From Dyadobacter sp. 3J3 (GTDB taxonomy: Bacteria > Bacteroidota > Bacteroidia > Cytophagales > Spirosomataceae): DNA of 64,000 nt. Positions 47,299 to 57,574 of this stretch are shown in pieces (within the stretch, counting starts at the first letter, position 1; each line of letters begins with the position of its first letter). The notes beneath the pieces are model-generated. The model saw only the letters and a program-made list of their open reading frames with translations. It searched no databases and was not told where the DNA came from. The stretch spans positions 124,001-188,000 of the forward strand of contig NZ_VTOL01000006.1 of assembly GCF_009801115.1 (NCBI RefSeq), written 5' to 3'. Both the position numbers and the translations under genes were made by a program.

Positions 47299-48159
47299 AT
47301 GAAAATTAAACACCTGACTTTTCTTGCACTGGCACTTGCTGCGGGTCATAATTCCGCTTTTGCCCAAAAAGGGAAGCCACTTTTTCCCGAACAGCCGGGT
47401 ATGGTATCTTATACTTTTCGTAAAAGTTTATCAAAAGATGCCGCCGCAACGCTGGATACTTTGAAAAGTCTTGGCATTAAAGACATGGAGTTTTCCAGTC
47501 TGTTTGGTAAAACGGCAGCTGAACTTCGCACGTTATTAGATGAAAGAGGTATCAAAGCTTCCTCATTCGGGGTCGGTTATGCTGATGCGCTTGACAAAAC
47601 ACAGGAAGTAGGCCAAAATGCAAAAACGTTGGGGGCGAAGTTTGTTCGTGTAGCCTGGGTTCCTCACAAGGGTGCGTTTACATTGGAAATGGCAGAAAAA
47701 ACAGTAGCAGATTTCAACCAGATCGGCAAGCGTTTGAAAGATGAATTCGGTCTTACTTTCTGTTATCATAACCATGGTTATGAATTTGAAAAATATGAAG
47801 ACGGGACTTTGATGGATTACATTATTCAGAAAACCGATCCGAAATATGTAAGTTTTGAACTTGATATGCTCTGGGCATTTTTTCCGGGACAGGATCCTGC
47901 GGCGCTGATCAAAAAATATCCTGGCCGTTTCAAGCTGGTACACATGAAAGATCTTCGGAAAGGTGTGCAGGGGAATATGTCAGGTGGAACGCCGGTGGAA
48001 AACGATGTTGCTTTGGGAACTGGTCAGCTGGATATTCCAACAATTTTAAGAGCTGCCAAAAAATCTTCAATCGAGCATTTTTATATTGAAGATGAAAGTC
48101 CGAGTTATGCTACACAGGTTCCACAAACGATAGCCTATTTGAAAAGCCTTACATATTAA
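47299..48159 (+). CDS. Exported sugar phosphate isomerase/epimerase-like TIM barrel
   Basis: This 286-residue protein has a signal peptide (MKIKHLTFLALALAAGHNSAFAQ) and the xylose-isomerase-like TIM barrel (AP_endonuc_2 family). Metal and substrate residues appear in YHNHGYEFEKY, SFELDMLWAF, KLVHMKDLR and the C-terminal EHFYIEDESP. Exported members in Bacteroidota act on sugars or inositol derivatives, with unknown chemistry. A second, cytoplasmic-looking relative lies 140 bp downstream, so the two may catalyse consecutive steps. Confidence 0.9.
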   Translation: MKIKHLTFLALALAAGHNSAFAQKGKPLFPEQPGMVSYTFRKSLSKDAAATLDTLKSLGIKDMEFSSLFGKTAAELRTLLDERGIKASSFGVGYADALDKTQEVGQNAKTLGAKFVRVAWVPHKGAFTLEMAEKTVADFNQIGKRLKDEFGLTFCYHNHGYEFEKYEDGTLMDYIIQKTDPKYVSFELDMLWAFFPGQDPAALIKKYPGRFKLVHMKDLRKGVQGNMSGGTPVENDVALGTGQLDIPTILRAAKKSSIEHFYIEDESPSYATQVPQTIAYLKSLTY

Positions 48160-48192
48160 TATCAGGTTTTAACTACGTTTTAGGACAGATCA

Positions 48193-48250
48193 AAACCATA
48201 AAGTTACCGGTAGAGCAAAAAATCAGCTTTAACGGTAACTTTTATGGTTT
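48193..48250 (+). terminator. Hairpin after the exported isomerase
   Basis: A stem of about 17 bp (48193-48209 with 48233-48250) has one bulged T and lies 33 bp after the stop. It has a T-rich right flank but a long loop, so termination is likely but not certain. Confidence 0.6.
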
Positions 48251-48299
48251 ACTTTTATATGTCACTATCGAAACAAGTTTTAAAGAAATCTAAACTACC

Positions 48300-49112
48300 A
48301 TGGATATCAGCTTTTATGCGCCGCATTGGGGGAATACACTTCCTTTTGATACTTTTTGTGAAAATGTAAAAGCCGCTGGCTACGATGGCGTAGAAATGGA
48401 TTTACCTTTTGATGAAAAGGAAAAGCAGCAAATCCTGGCTGATCTAGCCGATCATGATCTCAAATTAATTGGCCAGTACTGGCAATCTTTTGAGCGGAAT
48501 CTGAACGAACATGTAGTGAATTATGAAAAATACCTGCGTAACCTGATCGCAGCTAAACCTGTTTTTATCAACTGCCAGACAGGAAAGGATTATTTTAGTT
48601 TCAGTCAGAATAAAACGCTTTTTGACCTGGCTGACCACCTTTCTCAGGAATCAGGAATTGCGATTATTCATGAAACGCACCGTGGGAAATCTTTGTACGC
48701 AGCAAATATTACAGAGGATTATCTGACCAGGATTCCGGATCTTCGCATAACACTTGATATCTCGCACTGGTGTAATGTCCACGAGTCTTTACTGGAAGAT
48801 CAGCAGGAAGCGGTTGATCTGGCTATTACTCATACGGCTCATATTCACAGTCGGGTAGGGCATCCGGAAGGGCCGCAAGTGAACGATCCGCGCGCTCCGG
48901 AATGGACAGAAGTATTGGAAACGCATTTGAAATGGTGGGACAAAATTGCTGCCATTCATAATAAAAATAACACAGAGCTTACCATAACCACAGAATTTGG
49001 CCCCGCCACGTATATGCCCGTGCTGCCTTATACCCAATTGCCTGTTGGCGATCAGTGGGAAATTAACGTACACATGATGAACCTTTTAAAGAAGCGGTAT
49101 CACGTATCTTAA
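48300..49112 (+). CDS. Sugar phosphate isomerase/epimerase-like TIM barrel
   Basis: This 270-residue protein lacks a signal peptide. It shows the family features: YAPHWGNTLPFDTFCENVKA at the start, GIAIIHETHRGKSLYA, LRITLDISHWCN, and TEFGPATYMP near the C-terminus with probable metal ligands (Glu, Asp, His, Glu). Its sequence is only distantly related to the exported protein upstream, and it is on the same strand. Confidence 0.88.
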   Translation: MDISFYAPHWGNTLPFDTFCENVKAAGYDGVEMDLPFDEKEKQQILADLADHDLKLIGQYWQSFERNLNEHVVNYEKYLRNLIAAKPVFINCQTGKDYFSFSQNKTLFDLADHLSQESGIAIIHETHRGKSLYAANITEDYLTRIPDLRITLDISHWCNVHESLLEDQQEAVDLAITHTAHIHSRVGHPEGPQVNDPRAPEWTEVLETHLKWWDKIAAIHNKNNTELTITTEFGPATYMPVLPYTQLPVGDQWEINVHMMNLLKKRYHVS

Positions 49113-49151
49113 ATCATGCGTATTGATTGAAATAGTAATGTTTGAATGAAA

Positions 49152-50177
49152 TTAAACGTTGCAATCCGTTAGCTCAATGGGTTTTCCGATTTCGGCAAGG
49201 ATGAGTTTTTCTTTCAGATTTTCATTTTCTGCTATCGAAAGCAGTTGTTTCAAAGGTTCACCAAGCGGTTCATCGGATAAGTCAAAAGTGCCATAATGCA
49301 TCGGTATGAAATATTGCGCGTTCAATTCGGTAAAAGCTTTAAGCGCATCTTTGGGCGACTGATGATTTGGGCTCATAAACCATTCCGGAGCGTAGGCACC
49401 TATTCCCAAAATAGCATAGTCAAAACCGCCAAAAACGGCTGCCATTTGCTTGTAATGCGTATCATAACCACTATCTCCTCCAAATAAAATACGTTTCCCT
49501 TTTGCTTCAATAACAAAACCACCCCAAAGACGAAAATTGGTATCAAAAACTCCACGTTTAGACCAATGCCTGGACGGAACAAAAGTTATTTTAATGGCTT
49601 GATTATCTGTGTTATATTGCTGATACCAGCCGGCTTCTTCAATGTTCCCGGATTTTGTAAATTCTTGAACGATTTCCTTCATGTGAAGCCCTGTCAGATA
49701 TCGGACGTCAGGATTTTGTTTTGATAAAATAGACAGACTTTTTTTATCAAGATGATCCCTGTGGTCATGCGAAAGAAGAATGTAATCCAGATTAACCGGC
49801 AGGTTGGGATCAACCGGGAATTCAGACCGTCGTTTCAAAGAAAGTATATCACCAAATACAGGATCGGTTAAAATCGAAATACCGCCGATACGGATGTAAA
49901 ACGTGCTGTGGCCAAGCCAAACAATGATATCATTGGTTTTTTCGAGCCAGGAATTGTCCCTGAAAATATCCGGATTCCAGATTTCTGCATCTTTCTGCTC
50001 CTTAAATGGATTTCGCTGTAATTTCCAGCGTAAAACAGCGGTCAAGTCTGCGGTAAACAGGTGATTCAGATTCCTGAATCTGCCATTTTCATCCACCGGC
50101 GTTCCCTGCCAGCCTTCCGGCGCGTTTGGTGTTTTTAAATCGGGATTGTTCAGGTATTTGCTGGCGGGATTGGTCAT
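49152..50177 (-). CDS. MBL-fold metal-dependent hydrolase (UlaG/NAPE-PLD-like)
   Basis: This 341-residue enzyme has the metallo-beta-lactamase zinc motif SHDHRDHLD and further ligands in SRHWSKRG, GGDSGYDTHY and PMHYGTFDL. The sequence IIVWLGHSTFYIRIGGISIL is typical of the UlaG/RomA/N-acyl-phosphatidylethanolamine phospholipase D-like branch. No signal peptide is present. The substrate is unknown, with lipid or lactone hydrolysis among possibilities. It is convergent with the isomerase gene. Confidence 0.92.
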   Translation of the reverse strand: MTNPASKYLNNPDLKTPNAPEGWQGTPVDENGRFRNLNHLFTADLTAVLRWKLQRNPFKEQKDAEIWNPDIFRDNSWLEKTNDIIVWLGHSTFYIRIGGISILTDPVFGDILSLKRRSEFPVDPNLPVNLDYILLSHDHRDHLDKKSLSILSKQNPDVRYLTGLHMKEIVQEFTKSGNIEEAGWYQQYNTDNQAIKITFVPSRHWSKRGVFDTNFRLWGGFVIEAKGKRILFGGDSGYDTHYKQMAAVFGGFDYAILGIGAYAPEWFMSPNHQSPKDALKAFTELNAQYFIPMHYGTFDLSDEPLGEPLKQLLSIAENENLKEKLILAEIGKPIELTDCNV

Positions 50178-50251
50178 TTATTTTAAATTAGTGAAAACAA
50201 GGGAAAAATCGTTTAAACTGCTCTGGCAATTTATGATTTTCAGCCAATTGA

Positions 50252-51217
50252 TTACGAATTACTAACCGATTTTATAACGCTTTGAATTTCGAATGTTTCT
50301 TTAATCAGCGATTCACTGCCTTTCCAAAGATCGTTCCAGAATGTTTTATTGTAGCTGTCATCCGATGATTTTTTCTCTTTTGGGCCTTCATAATATTTCC
50401 CGGAAATTTTTTCAAATGAATTACCTGTCAGCATGTTGCTGAAATTTTTCGCCGAAGTTTTGACTGAAAACACGCCGTCAAAAATCCGCATAACGGGCAT
50501 AATGTTTTTCCAGGCCCATATTTCCAATGCACTTCCGTCTCTGGCCAATTCGGTTCCGGGCATCAGGCCGGGGTCGAAAATGTTGACGGTTATGCCCATA
50601 TTATTTTGTTTTAATCTCGCCTCCAATTCATAACCAAAGAAAAGGACACATAGCTTGGAAGTTGAATAACGCACATAACCTCTGTTTTTTTCGGGGTAAT
50701 TCTTAAAACTATTGGCTGCTGAAACATTTTCCCATCCGGTATAGTCAGCGGGCGGGATACCAAACATTGAACTTTGCCATATTGCAGGATTAAAATGAGT
50801 GCCGCTGCTTACCAGAACAATCCTGCCCGAAACTTTATTGATTGAGGGCAATAGTAATTTGGTCAGCAGAAAATGGCCCAAATGATTTACGCCAAATGTT
50901 TTTTCAAAACCTTCGGCTGTAATCTGGGTGCCTTTTGTAATTTGAATTCCTGCATTACACGCCAATACATCAATATTTTTTGTAACCGCTAAAACCTTTT
51001 CTGCAAAGTTTCTAATGGATGTAAATGAAGACAGATCAAGTTCCAATGTTTGAATATGATCATTGCCGGAAATTTTTTTGAGTTCTTCCACCGCAGCTAG
51101 TGCTTTTGACTGGTTACGGCAGCCAAGTATAAGTTGGTTATTTTTATCTGTTGCCAGTATTTTAGCAGTTTCCAGGCCTAGTCCTGAATTTCCGCCGGTA
51201 ATTACGATTGTTTTCAT
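50252..51217 (-). CDS. Short-chain dehydrogenase/reductase
   Basis: The ATG at 51217 is preferred over a 69-bp longer frame, because AAAGGA lies just upstream and the protein starts with its nucleotide fold (MKTIVITGGNSGLGLETAK). The 321-residue enzyme has the TGxxxGxG cofactor motif, NAG in LACNAGIQIT, Ser in VLVSSGTHF and the catalytic Tyr/Lys in YSTSKLCVLFF. It resembles the retinol/protochlorophyllide dehydrogenase-like group of SDRs. A Crp/Fnr gene lies 79 bp upstream on the same strand, and they probably form an operon. Confidence 0.9.
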   Translation of the reverse strand: MKTIVITGGNSGLGLETAKILATDKNNQLILGCRNQSKALAAVEELKKISGNDHIQTLELDLSSFTSIRNFAEKVLAVTKNIDVLACNAGIQITKGTQITAEGFEKTFGVNHLGHFLLTKLLLPSINKVSGRIVLVSSGTHFNPAIWQSSMFGIPPADYTGWENVSAANSFKNYPEKNRGYVRYSTSKLCVLFFGYELEARLKQNNMGITVNIFDPGLMPGTELARDGSALEIWAWKNIMPVMRIFDGVFSVKTSAKNFSNMLTGNSFEKISGKYYEGPKEKKSSDDSYNKTFWNDLWKGSESLIKETFEIQSVIKSVSNS

Positions 51218-51296
51218 GCTGTCCTTTTTAATTGTAATGGACCAAAGGTCAGGAATTAGTTTGTGGCTTAATTTGCCATTTGGCAAAAAATGAAAC

Positions 51297-51863
51297 TCAG
51301 ATATTTTTTCTTATCCGGCTTAGTGAAGATTGGGTAATGCCAAGGTACGAAGCCAGCAATGAAAGGGGAATGCGGTTGGCCAGGTGAGGGAGTTTTTCCA
51401 GAAAATGCAGGTACCTTGTCGTGGCGTCTTCGGCAAGCATTGGGCTTATCCGGTTTACTTTTTCGAGTAATGCCTTCGAAGTTATTTTGTTTATAATCGC
51501 ATCCCAGTTAATAATCGTTGCCGATAAATCTGCCATGGCCTCTCTGCTGAAAATGATCAGTTCGCAATCGGATACGGCCTGGATATATTCCGTGGAAGGA
51601 ATGTTGTAGTTGTAACTATTAAGGTCAACCACGAAATTGTTTTCCTCAATAAAATAACGCGTAATTTCATCACCTTTATTATTGTAATAACAAACCCTTA
51701 AAATTCCGTCGCTGATAAAGGCGACCTGTCTGGCGATGTTTCCGGCTTCAGAGAAATATTCTTCCTTTTTTAGCGTAATTGTCCTCGCTTTTTGTCTGAC
51801 AATATCGATCTGTTGCTGATTAAGTTGTCCGAACGTGAGCAGATAATCAATTAAATTTTCCAT
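51297..51863 (-). CDS. Crp/Fnr family transcriptional regulator
   Basis: This 188-residue protein has a cyclic-nucleotide-binding-like fold (EYFSEAGNIARQVAFISDGI, EITRYFIEENNFVVDLNSYN) and a helix-turn-helix at the C-terminus (PLSLLASYLGITQSSLSRIR). It lacks the cysteines of Fnr and ends shortly after the HTH, as many Bacteroidota members do. It precedes an SDR gene and probably controls it. Confidence 0.92.
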   Translation of the reverse strand: MENLIDYLLTFGQLNQQQIDIVRQKARTITLKKEEYFSEAGNIARQVAFISDGILRVCYYNNKGDEITRYFIEENNFVVDLNSYNYNIPSTEYIQAVSDCELIIFSREAMADLSATIINWDAIINKITSKALLEKVNRISPMLAEDATTRYLHFLEKLPHLANRIPLSLLASYLGITQSSLSRIRKNI

Positions 51864-52462
51864 AGCGCAAATTGCAAAAACAGTTTGATTTTAAATTTAT
51901 CAAATGACAAATTCGTACGTCGCAAATAAATATTGAACCGTGTCTCCACCATCAATAACGATAGCCTGGTCCGTTGTTCCCCGGACTTTTTCCACAGCAT
52001 TTACGGTTTTTCATATGCGGCAACTTCATGAACTTCTGCTTTTGAAAAGCCAATCATCCCATGTCTGATACGTTTTGTAAACCGCCTTTCCCACTAAAAC
52101 CTATCGGATCGTTGATGGGAGTGATATATGAAAGGCAAAAACCTAAATAGTATAATCCATTTCGCCCGCTGTAGCGTAAGTAATAACGACTTAGACATTA
52201 TCACAAATGACTACTTTAAGTTATCAGCGATCATCTTTCATTAATTTGATCAATCATACAGGTTTTGCAACCGAAAGCTAATTGCTGACTATCAACTGCA
52301 AAAGTGCTCATACAATTTAATTTCTGATAAGGTTTAATCATCTCTTTTGGTAGTAGCCAAATCAAAGCTAATGATCTAACAAATCAGGATTTAAAACATT
52401 TTTAATTTGGACAGTGACCTAAACAGTATACAATTAATAAAATCTTGTATATTACTGCAAAT
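51864..52462. other. Gene-poor region upstream of the hybrid kinase
   Basis: These 600 bp have no intact gene. The left part carries a probable frameshifted relic (separate entry). The right part is AT-rich and should contain the promoter of the hybrid kinase gene. No exact promoter pair was found. Confidence 0.35.
51900..52075 (-). pseudogene. Possible frameshifted gene tail
   Basis: Read on the minus strand, one frame gives HGMIGFSKAEVHEVAAYEK and then hits a stop. The neighbouring frame continues as VNAVEKVRGTTDQAIVIDGG and ends DTVQYLFATYEFVI before TGA at 51900. A single base change in length would join them. The family is not recognised. It has no start and is probably a decayed remnant. 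Confidence 0.3.
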
Positions 52463-55400
52463 ATGCCCGCCGTAGAAAATATGTCGCTTTGTAAAGGAAA
52501 TAAAAAGGGAGCTTTTTATTCAATATGTTTTGCGGCACTGCTGCAACTGATAACCCTCATTGTTTTTGCTCAAAACAAACCCATTCATTTCAAGAAACTT
52601 TCCAGAGACAACGGCCTTTCCAGTAACAATATAAATTGTATTTTTCAAGACAAAAAAGGTTTTATTTGGCTTGGAACGAGAAACGGGCTCAATAGATATG
52701 ACGGCACAAATGTGATCTCTTATAAAAACAGCGAAAGTGATTCGTCAAGTCTGAGTAATAATTATGTGACTGGAGTTGTAGAAGATAAATCTGGCACTAT
52801 CTGGCTTTCAACAGCAGGAGGCGGATTGGATAGGTTCGACAGAAATAAAGGCAAATTTTATGCTTACAAGCATAGTGAAAAAAATCCTAAAAGTATTGGC
52901 ACAAATTATATCAGCCGATTAGAAATCGATAAAAACGGGAAGCTGTGGCTGGGAACCTCGGCCGGACTGGATTTATTTGATCCCGTCACAAAGTCTGTTA
53001 TCAGGCATTTTGTAAATGATCCTGCCGATGAAAAAAGCCTTAACGATAATAATATTTATGCTGTTTTTTGCGACCGTGATAATAATATTTGGGCAGGTAC
53101 CGCTCGCGGGCTGAATTTTCTGGATCGAAAAACCAATGTTTTTAAAAGATTTGTTTCAGACAAAAGCCCGGTATCTATTTCAGGAAACGATGTACGGTGC
53201 ATTTTTCAGGATAGTTTGGGCAGAATTTGGGTCGGTACTTTTGGCGAAGGATTGAATCTTTACAAGCCTGGCGAAAATACTTTTATACGTTTCAAAAATG
53301 ATCCTGCCAATCCTGCTTCGATTTCGAACAATAACATTACCAACATCAGACAGGCGGGTGGAAATTTATATGTAGGTACTGAAAATGGTGGGCTCAATAT
53401 TCTTAATTTGAATAAATGGACTTTCACTTCCTATATTCATGATGATATTGATCAAAGTAGCGTCTCCTCAAATTCGGTTGACTATATTTTCAAAGACCGC
53501 CAAAATAACATCTGGCTCGGGATATATAGCGGAGGAGCCAATGTTTTTGTCAATAATACTAATTTTGAGCATTACCAGCATAGTACTTCACCTTTCAGCC
53601 TTTCTCACAATTTTGTTCTTTGTTTTTTTGAAGATTCAGACAAGAAATTCTGGGTTGGAACAGATGGCGGCGGATTGAATTTGTACGATCGGAAAGCTGA
53701 AAAATTTACATCCTATCAACATACACTGGCACCGCAAAGTATTACTGGAAATTATGTTTTGGCGATTGTAGAGGACAGTCAGAAAAAGCTATGGATTGGT
53801 ACCTGGGGAGATGGTGTTAGTGTTTTTGATAAGAAAACAGGAAAGTTTACTACCCTGAAACATGATAAAACCCAGACGAATAGTTTGCGTAATAATGATA
53901 TATATGCTATTGCGATTACTTCCGATAAAAAAATATGGTTTAGCACTTACGGAGATGGGTTAGATTCCTTCGATCCTGAAACAAAGCAGTTTGAGCACCA
54001 TTTTTATGACCCAAAGGTTCCGGGAAGTCTTTGTAATAATGTTGTAAATGCTTTATTTACAGATCGTTCTGGGAGGCTTTGGATAGGTACGGAGGATGGA
54101 AACATTAGTCGGTACGATCCGAAAACTGGTAAATTTATTACCAAAAATGTTTCAGATAACGAAATTACCGACAATCCGATTATTTCCATTTCGCAGGATC
54201 ATCAAGGCATTTTATGGCTTTCGAGCGTCAAAGGTCTGATCCGCTATGATCCGGAAACGGAACAGCACAAAAGATATACAACGGAAGACGGTCTTATAAA
54301 TAATTCGACACAGGCTTTGGTTGAGGATAATCAGGGAATGCTTTGGATCAGTACTGCCGCCGGACTTTCTATGTTTGATCCTATGCGGGAAAAATTCCAG
54401 AATTACTCGGCTGGATATGGTCTACAAGCCAACGAATTCAAACAGAAATCGGGTTATAAGGATTCCAATGGCATTTTGTATTTCGGTGGTATAAATGGTT
54501 TTAACAAATTTGATTCACGTTTGCTGGTTCCGGGGAAAGACACATTTCCGATTGTATTAACCAATTTGAAGATCTTTAACAAAGACGTAAAAGTTAGTGC
54601 GGATGGCAGCACTCCGCTTAAACAGGATATATCCGAGACTTCGTCCATTACACTTTCCCATGATCAGTCGTTTATTTCCCTGGAATTTGTCGCGCTGGAT
54701 TATACATTTGCGGGTGAAAAATATGCCTATATTCTTGAAGGATTTGACAAAGAATGGAATTACGTAGGGTCGAATAATACGGCTGTTTATACCAACCTGC
54801 CACCGGGAAATTATACGTTTAAAGTTAAAGCTCAAAACTTTTCAGGAAGCTGGACAGAAGGCAATAGTAGTTTGTCCATAACTATTACACCTCCGTTTTG
54901 GACAACCTGGTGGTTTCGGTTTTTGGGTCTTTTATTGATTGTGTGGCTTATTTATGCCATTTACAAATATCGCGTTAATGCCATTATTACCCAAAAAGCA
55001 GATTTGGAAAAGATCGTAGAGCAACGCACTTTGGTTGTGAAAAAGCAAGCTGAGGAATTGTATGAGCAGTCGGAATATCTTCAATCTTTAAATGAAGAAT
55101 TGCAGGCCCAGTCGGAGGAGTTGAGGTCTCAAACTGATGAGCTGTTTGTTCAACGAGAGCACGAACAATCGGCCCGGAAAGAGGCAGAGCGGGCTAATCA
55201 GGCAAAAAGTATATTTCTGGCGACGATGAGTCATGAAATAAGAACGCCAATGAACGGTGTCATTGGAATGACTGCGTTATTAGCGGAAACAGAACTAACC
55301 CACGAACAACGGGATTTTACACGCACAATCGCTACCAGTGGGGAAGCTTTATTAAATGTGATCGATGATATTTTGGATTATTCCAAGATTGAATCCGGTA

Positions 55401-56746
55401 ATATGGACCTTGAAAAAAAAGAGTTTGACTTGCGCGTGGTAATGGAGGAGATTATGGATCTTTTTGCGTTGCAGGCTTCCAGAAAGAATATTGATATTTT
55501 GTATTTTATTGAAGAAGATCTTCCCGATTATATCATCGGCGATAGTTCAAGACTGAAACAAATTCTGACCAATCTGATCAATAATGCTATAAAATTTACA
55601 GCGGAGGGAGAGGTTTTTGTCCATGTCAGCAAGCTTGGAGAAGATCCTGAATATGGAGTAAATGTTGGATTTTCGGTTAAAGATAACGGCATTGGAATAC
55701 GTTCGGAACAGCTCCCAAATCTTTTCAGAGCATTTAGTCAGGTCGATTCTTCCATCAATCGAAAATATGGAGGAACCGGGCTCGGGCTTGTGATTTGTGA
55801 ACGTCTGGTCAAAATTATGGGCGGCGAGATTGTGGTTGATACCACTTTTGGGAAAGGCTCAGTTTTTTCTTTTAACATTCAGACAAAGGCTGGACGAAAG
55901 TCTGATGAGAAAGTTAATGAGGCTATGAAAATAGCAGAAATTTCTGGAAAGAATGTACTGCTTGTTTGTAGCGGGCACACAAATCAGATGATTCTAAAAA
56001 ATTATCTTGATGGATTTAAGCTGATCACCCATGTGGCATTTTCTGAAAGAGAAGCCTTAGCAATGGTTAATGACAACAAATTTATCAAGCTTGTGATTAC
56101 GCAACTGAAATTGACAGGATCGGATGGTTTAAGTTTGGCTCAGTCGTTGAAAAACAATATTAATTCTAAACCGGTTATTTTACTTCATGCTGCCGGAAAT
56201 GATACCGCTTTCAAATCCCCGGACTTGTTTTTTGGTAACTTGACTATGCCTGTGAAACGGTCTGCTTTGTTAAATGCCGTTCACAGGGCTTTGACAGATC
56301 AAAAAAACCTCAGCTTAAATCCTGCGTCAGAAGTCAAAATCCTTGACAGCCATTTTTCAGAACTATTCCCACTTAAAATATTAGTCGCGGAGGATAATCT
56401 TGTCAATCAGAAGTTTATACAATATGTGCTGCAAAAACTGGGTTATCAAATTGTTATAGCGAACAATGGTATAGAAGTTTTAAAAAGGCTTTCTGAAAGC
56501 GCTTATGATGTTATTTTGATGGATATTCAAATGCCGGAAATGGATGGCTTTGAAGCAACACGGATTATCAGAAAGGATTTTGGTTCAAAACCTTATATCA
56601 TTGCATTAACGGCTAATGCGATGCAGGAGGACAGAAATAATTGTTTGCTGGCAGGTATGAATGACTATGTAGCAAAACCTATAAAACTGGAAGTCATAAA
56701 TGAAGTACTGCACAAGGCATATAAAGCTGTCAGTAATAAATACTGA
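52463..56746 (+). CDS. Hybrid two-component sensor with two Reg_prop propellers
   Basis: The start at ATG 52463 is likely, and a second ATG 18 bp on is possible. The protein has about 1427 residues. A signal/anchor helix (residues about 18-36) is followed by about 14 Reg_prop blades with WxGT cores such as [13 protein letters not shown], making two seven-bladed propellers. A Y_Y_Y domain, one membrane helix near residue 815 and a coiled coil come next. HisKA has His924 in [10 protein letters not shown], then the ATPase domain. A degenerate receiver whose Asp position reads VITQLKL precedes a true receiver with Asp1354 in [15 protein letters not shown]. It lacks the C-terminal AraC HTH usual in HTCS proteins, so it signals to a separate partner. 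Confidence 0.94.
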   Translation: MPAVENMSLCKGNKKGAFYSICFAALLQLITLIVFAQNKPIHFKKLSRDNGLSSNNINCIFQDKKGFIWLGTRNGLNRYDGTNVISYKNSESDSSSLSNNYVTGVVEDKSGTIWLSTAGGGLDRFDRNKGKFYAYKHSEKNPKSIGTNYISRLEIDKNGKLWLGTSAGLDLFDPVTKSVIRHFVNDPADEKSLNDNNIYAVFCDRDNNIWAGTARGLNFLDRKTNVFKRFVSDKSPVSISGNDVRCIFQDSLGRIWVGTFGEGLNLYKPGENTFIRFKNDPANPASISNNNITNIRQAGGNLYVGTENGGLNILNLNKWTFTSYIHDDIDQSSVSSNSVDYIFKDRQNNIWLGIYSGGANVFVNNTNFEHYQHSTSPFSLSHNFVLCFFEDSDKKFWVGTDGGGLNLYDRKAEKFTSYQHTLAPQSITGNYVLAIVEDSQKKLWIGTWGDGVSVFDKKTGKFTTLKHDKTQTNSLRNNDIYAIAITSDKKIWFSTYGDGLDSFDPETKQFEHHFYDPKVPGSLCNNVVNALFTDRSGRLWIGTEDGNISRYDPKTGKFITKNVSDNEITDNPIISISQDHQGILWLSSVKGLIRYDPETEQHKRYTTEDGLINNSTQALVEDNQGMLWISTAAGLSMFDPMREKFQNYSAGYGLQANEFKQKSGYKDSNGILYFGGINGFNKFDSRLLVPGKDTFPIVLTNLKIFNKDVKVSADGSTPLKQDISETSSITLSHDQSFISLEFVALDYTFAGEKYAYILEGFDKEWNYVGSNNTAVYTNLPPGNYTFKVKAQNFSGSWTEGNSSLSITITPPFWTTWWFRFLGLLLIVWLIYAIYKYRVNAIITQKADLEKIVEQRTLVVKKQAEELYEQSEYLQSLNEELQAQSEELRSQTDELFVQREHEQSARKEAERANQAKSIFLATMSHEIRTPMNGVIGMTALLAETELTHEQRDFTRTIATSGEALLNVIDDILDYSKIESGNMDLEKKEFDLRVVMEEIMDLFALQASRKNIDILYFIEEDLPDYIIGDSSRLKQILTNLINNAIKFTAEGEVFVHVSKLGEDPEYGVNVGFSVKDNGIGIRSEQLPNLFRAFSQVDSSINRKYGGTGLGLVICERLVKIMGGEIVVDTTFGKGSVFSFNIQTKAGRKSDEKVNEAMKIAEISGKNVLLVCSGHTNQMILKNYLDGFKLITHVAFSEREALAMVNDNKFIKLVITQLKLTGSDGLSLAQSLKNNINSKPVILLHAAGNDTAFKSPDLFFGNLTMPVKRSALLNAVHRALTDQKNLSLNPASEVKILDSHFSELFPLKILVAEDNLVNQKFIQYVLQKLGYQIVIANNGIEVLKRLSESAYDVILMDIQMPEMDGFEATRIIRKDFGSKPYIIALTANAMQEDRNNCLLAGMNDYVAKPIKLEVINEVLHKAYKAVSNKY

Positions 56747-56755
56747 AATTAAATT

Positions 56756-57505
56756 TTACAGTACTTTGATACCTTCTTTTTTAAAGACATCAAATCTTTC
56801 ATTTTGAGCATCCATTTCGGTGATTACGTAATCCAGCGACTGTATAGGACACACGCGGTAGGGCTCAAATGTTTCAAGCTTGTCAAATGTACTGAGCGCG
56901 ACAGCCATGGAAGAATGCTGAAGCATAGTTTGTTTGAGCTCCGATTCCTCCATATAAACGGCGGTGACCCCTTTTTGCATATCCAGTGCACAAACACCCA
57001 TAAAATAAAGGTCTGCCTGGAAATTTTCAACCATTTTAATAGCCTGGTATCCGACAATTGTTTCGGATTCTTTTAAAAAATGCCCGCCTAAAATAATCAG
57101 TTCTATACCACTATAAGCAGAAAGAGCCGGTATGATTGCCGTATTATTGGTAATTACTGTCAGTTTGATATCAGTAGAAAGAAGTGTAGCAAGCGTGTAA
57201 ATGGATGTCCCTCCATCCATGAATATGGTTTGTCCGGATTTGATCAAGGTCTGTGCTTTGAGGGCAATTATTTCCTTGTCATCCTGTAAATGACCAGCGC
57301 GTTCTTTGAAAGAAAGCGGATTGTGAGAGCGGGGAATAGCGCCGCCACGGATTTTAAGTAACAATCCGTTATCAGCGAGCATGTCAATGTCCCTTCGGAT
57401 CGTATCCGCAGAAACATTTAAAGCACTGCTTAGCTCACTGAATCCAACTTCACTGTTATTTTGCAGTTTTTCCAGAATGTAATTAAAACGTTTTTCTCTG
57501 ACCAT
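56756..57505 (-). CDS. DeoR/GlpR family transcriptional repressor
   Basis: The ATG at 57505 (249 residues) is preferred over an upstream frame that runs into the operator. The N-terminal HTH includes NSEVGFSELSSALNVSADTI and RRDIDMLADNGLLLKIRGGA. The sugar-phosphate-binding DeoRC domain follows (KSGQTIFMDGGTSIYTLATL, LTVITNNTAIIPAL, ELIILGGHF). Family ligands are phosphorylated sugars. It is divergent from an MFS permease across 69 bp containing a 38-bp perfect palindrome, so it likely represses both genes. Confidence 0.93.
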   Translation of the reverse strand: MVREKRFNYILEKLQNNSEVGFSELSSALNVSADTIRRDIDMLADNGLLLKIRGGAIPRSHNPLSFKERAGHLQDDKEIIALKAQTLIKSGQTIFMDGGTSIYTLATLLSTDIKLTVITNNTAIIPALSAYSGIELIILGGHFLKESETIVGYQAIKMVENFQADLYFMGVCALDMQKGVTAVYMEESELKQTMLQHSSMAVALSTFDKLETFEPYRVCPIQSLDYVITEMDAQNERFDVFKKEGIKVL

Positions 57506-57517
57506 GATCAAAATTGT

Positions 57518-57555
57518 TTTTGCAATATTATGCAAATTTGCATAATATTGCAAAA
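57518..57555. promoter_or_regulatory. 38-bp perfect palindrome, putative DeoR operator
   Basis: The sequence 57518-57555 is identical to its reverse complement. Each half contains the 16-bp quasi-palindrome TTGCA-N6-TGCAA (57520-57535 and 57538-57553). It lies between the DeoR gene and the divergent MFS gene. TAATATTG resembles a -7 box with one mismatch on both strands, so repressor binding would block both promoters. Confidence 0.75.
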
Positions 57556-57574
57556 TGTATCACCGTCAATAAAA

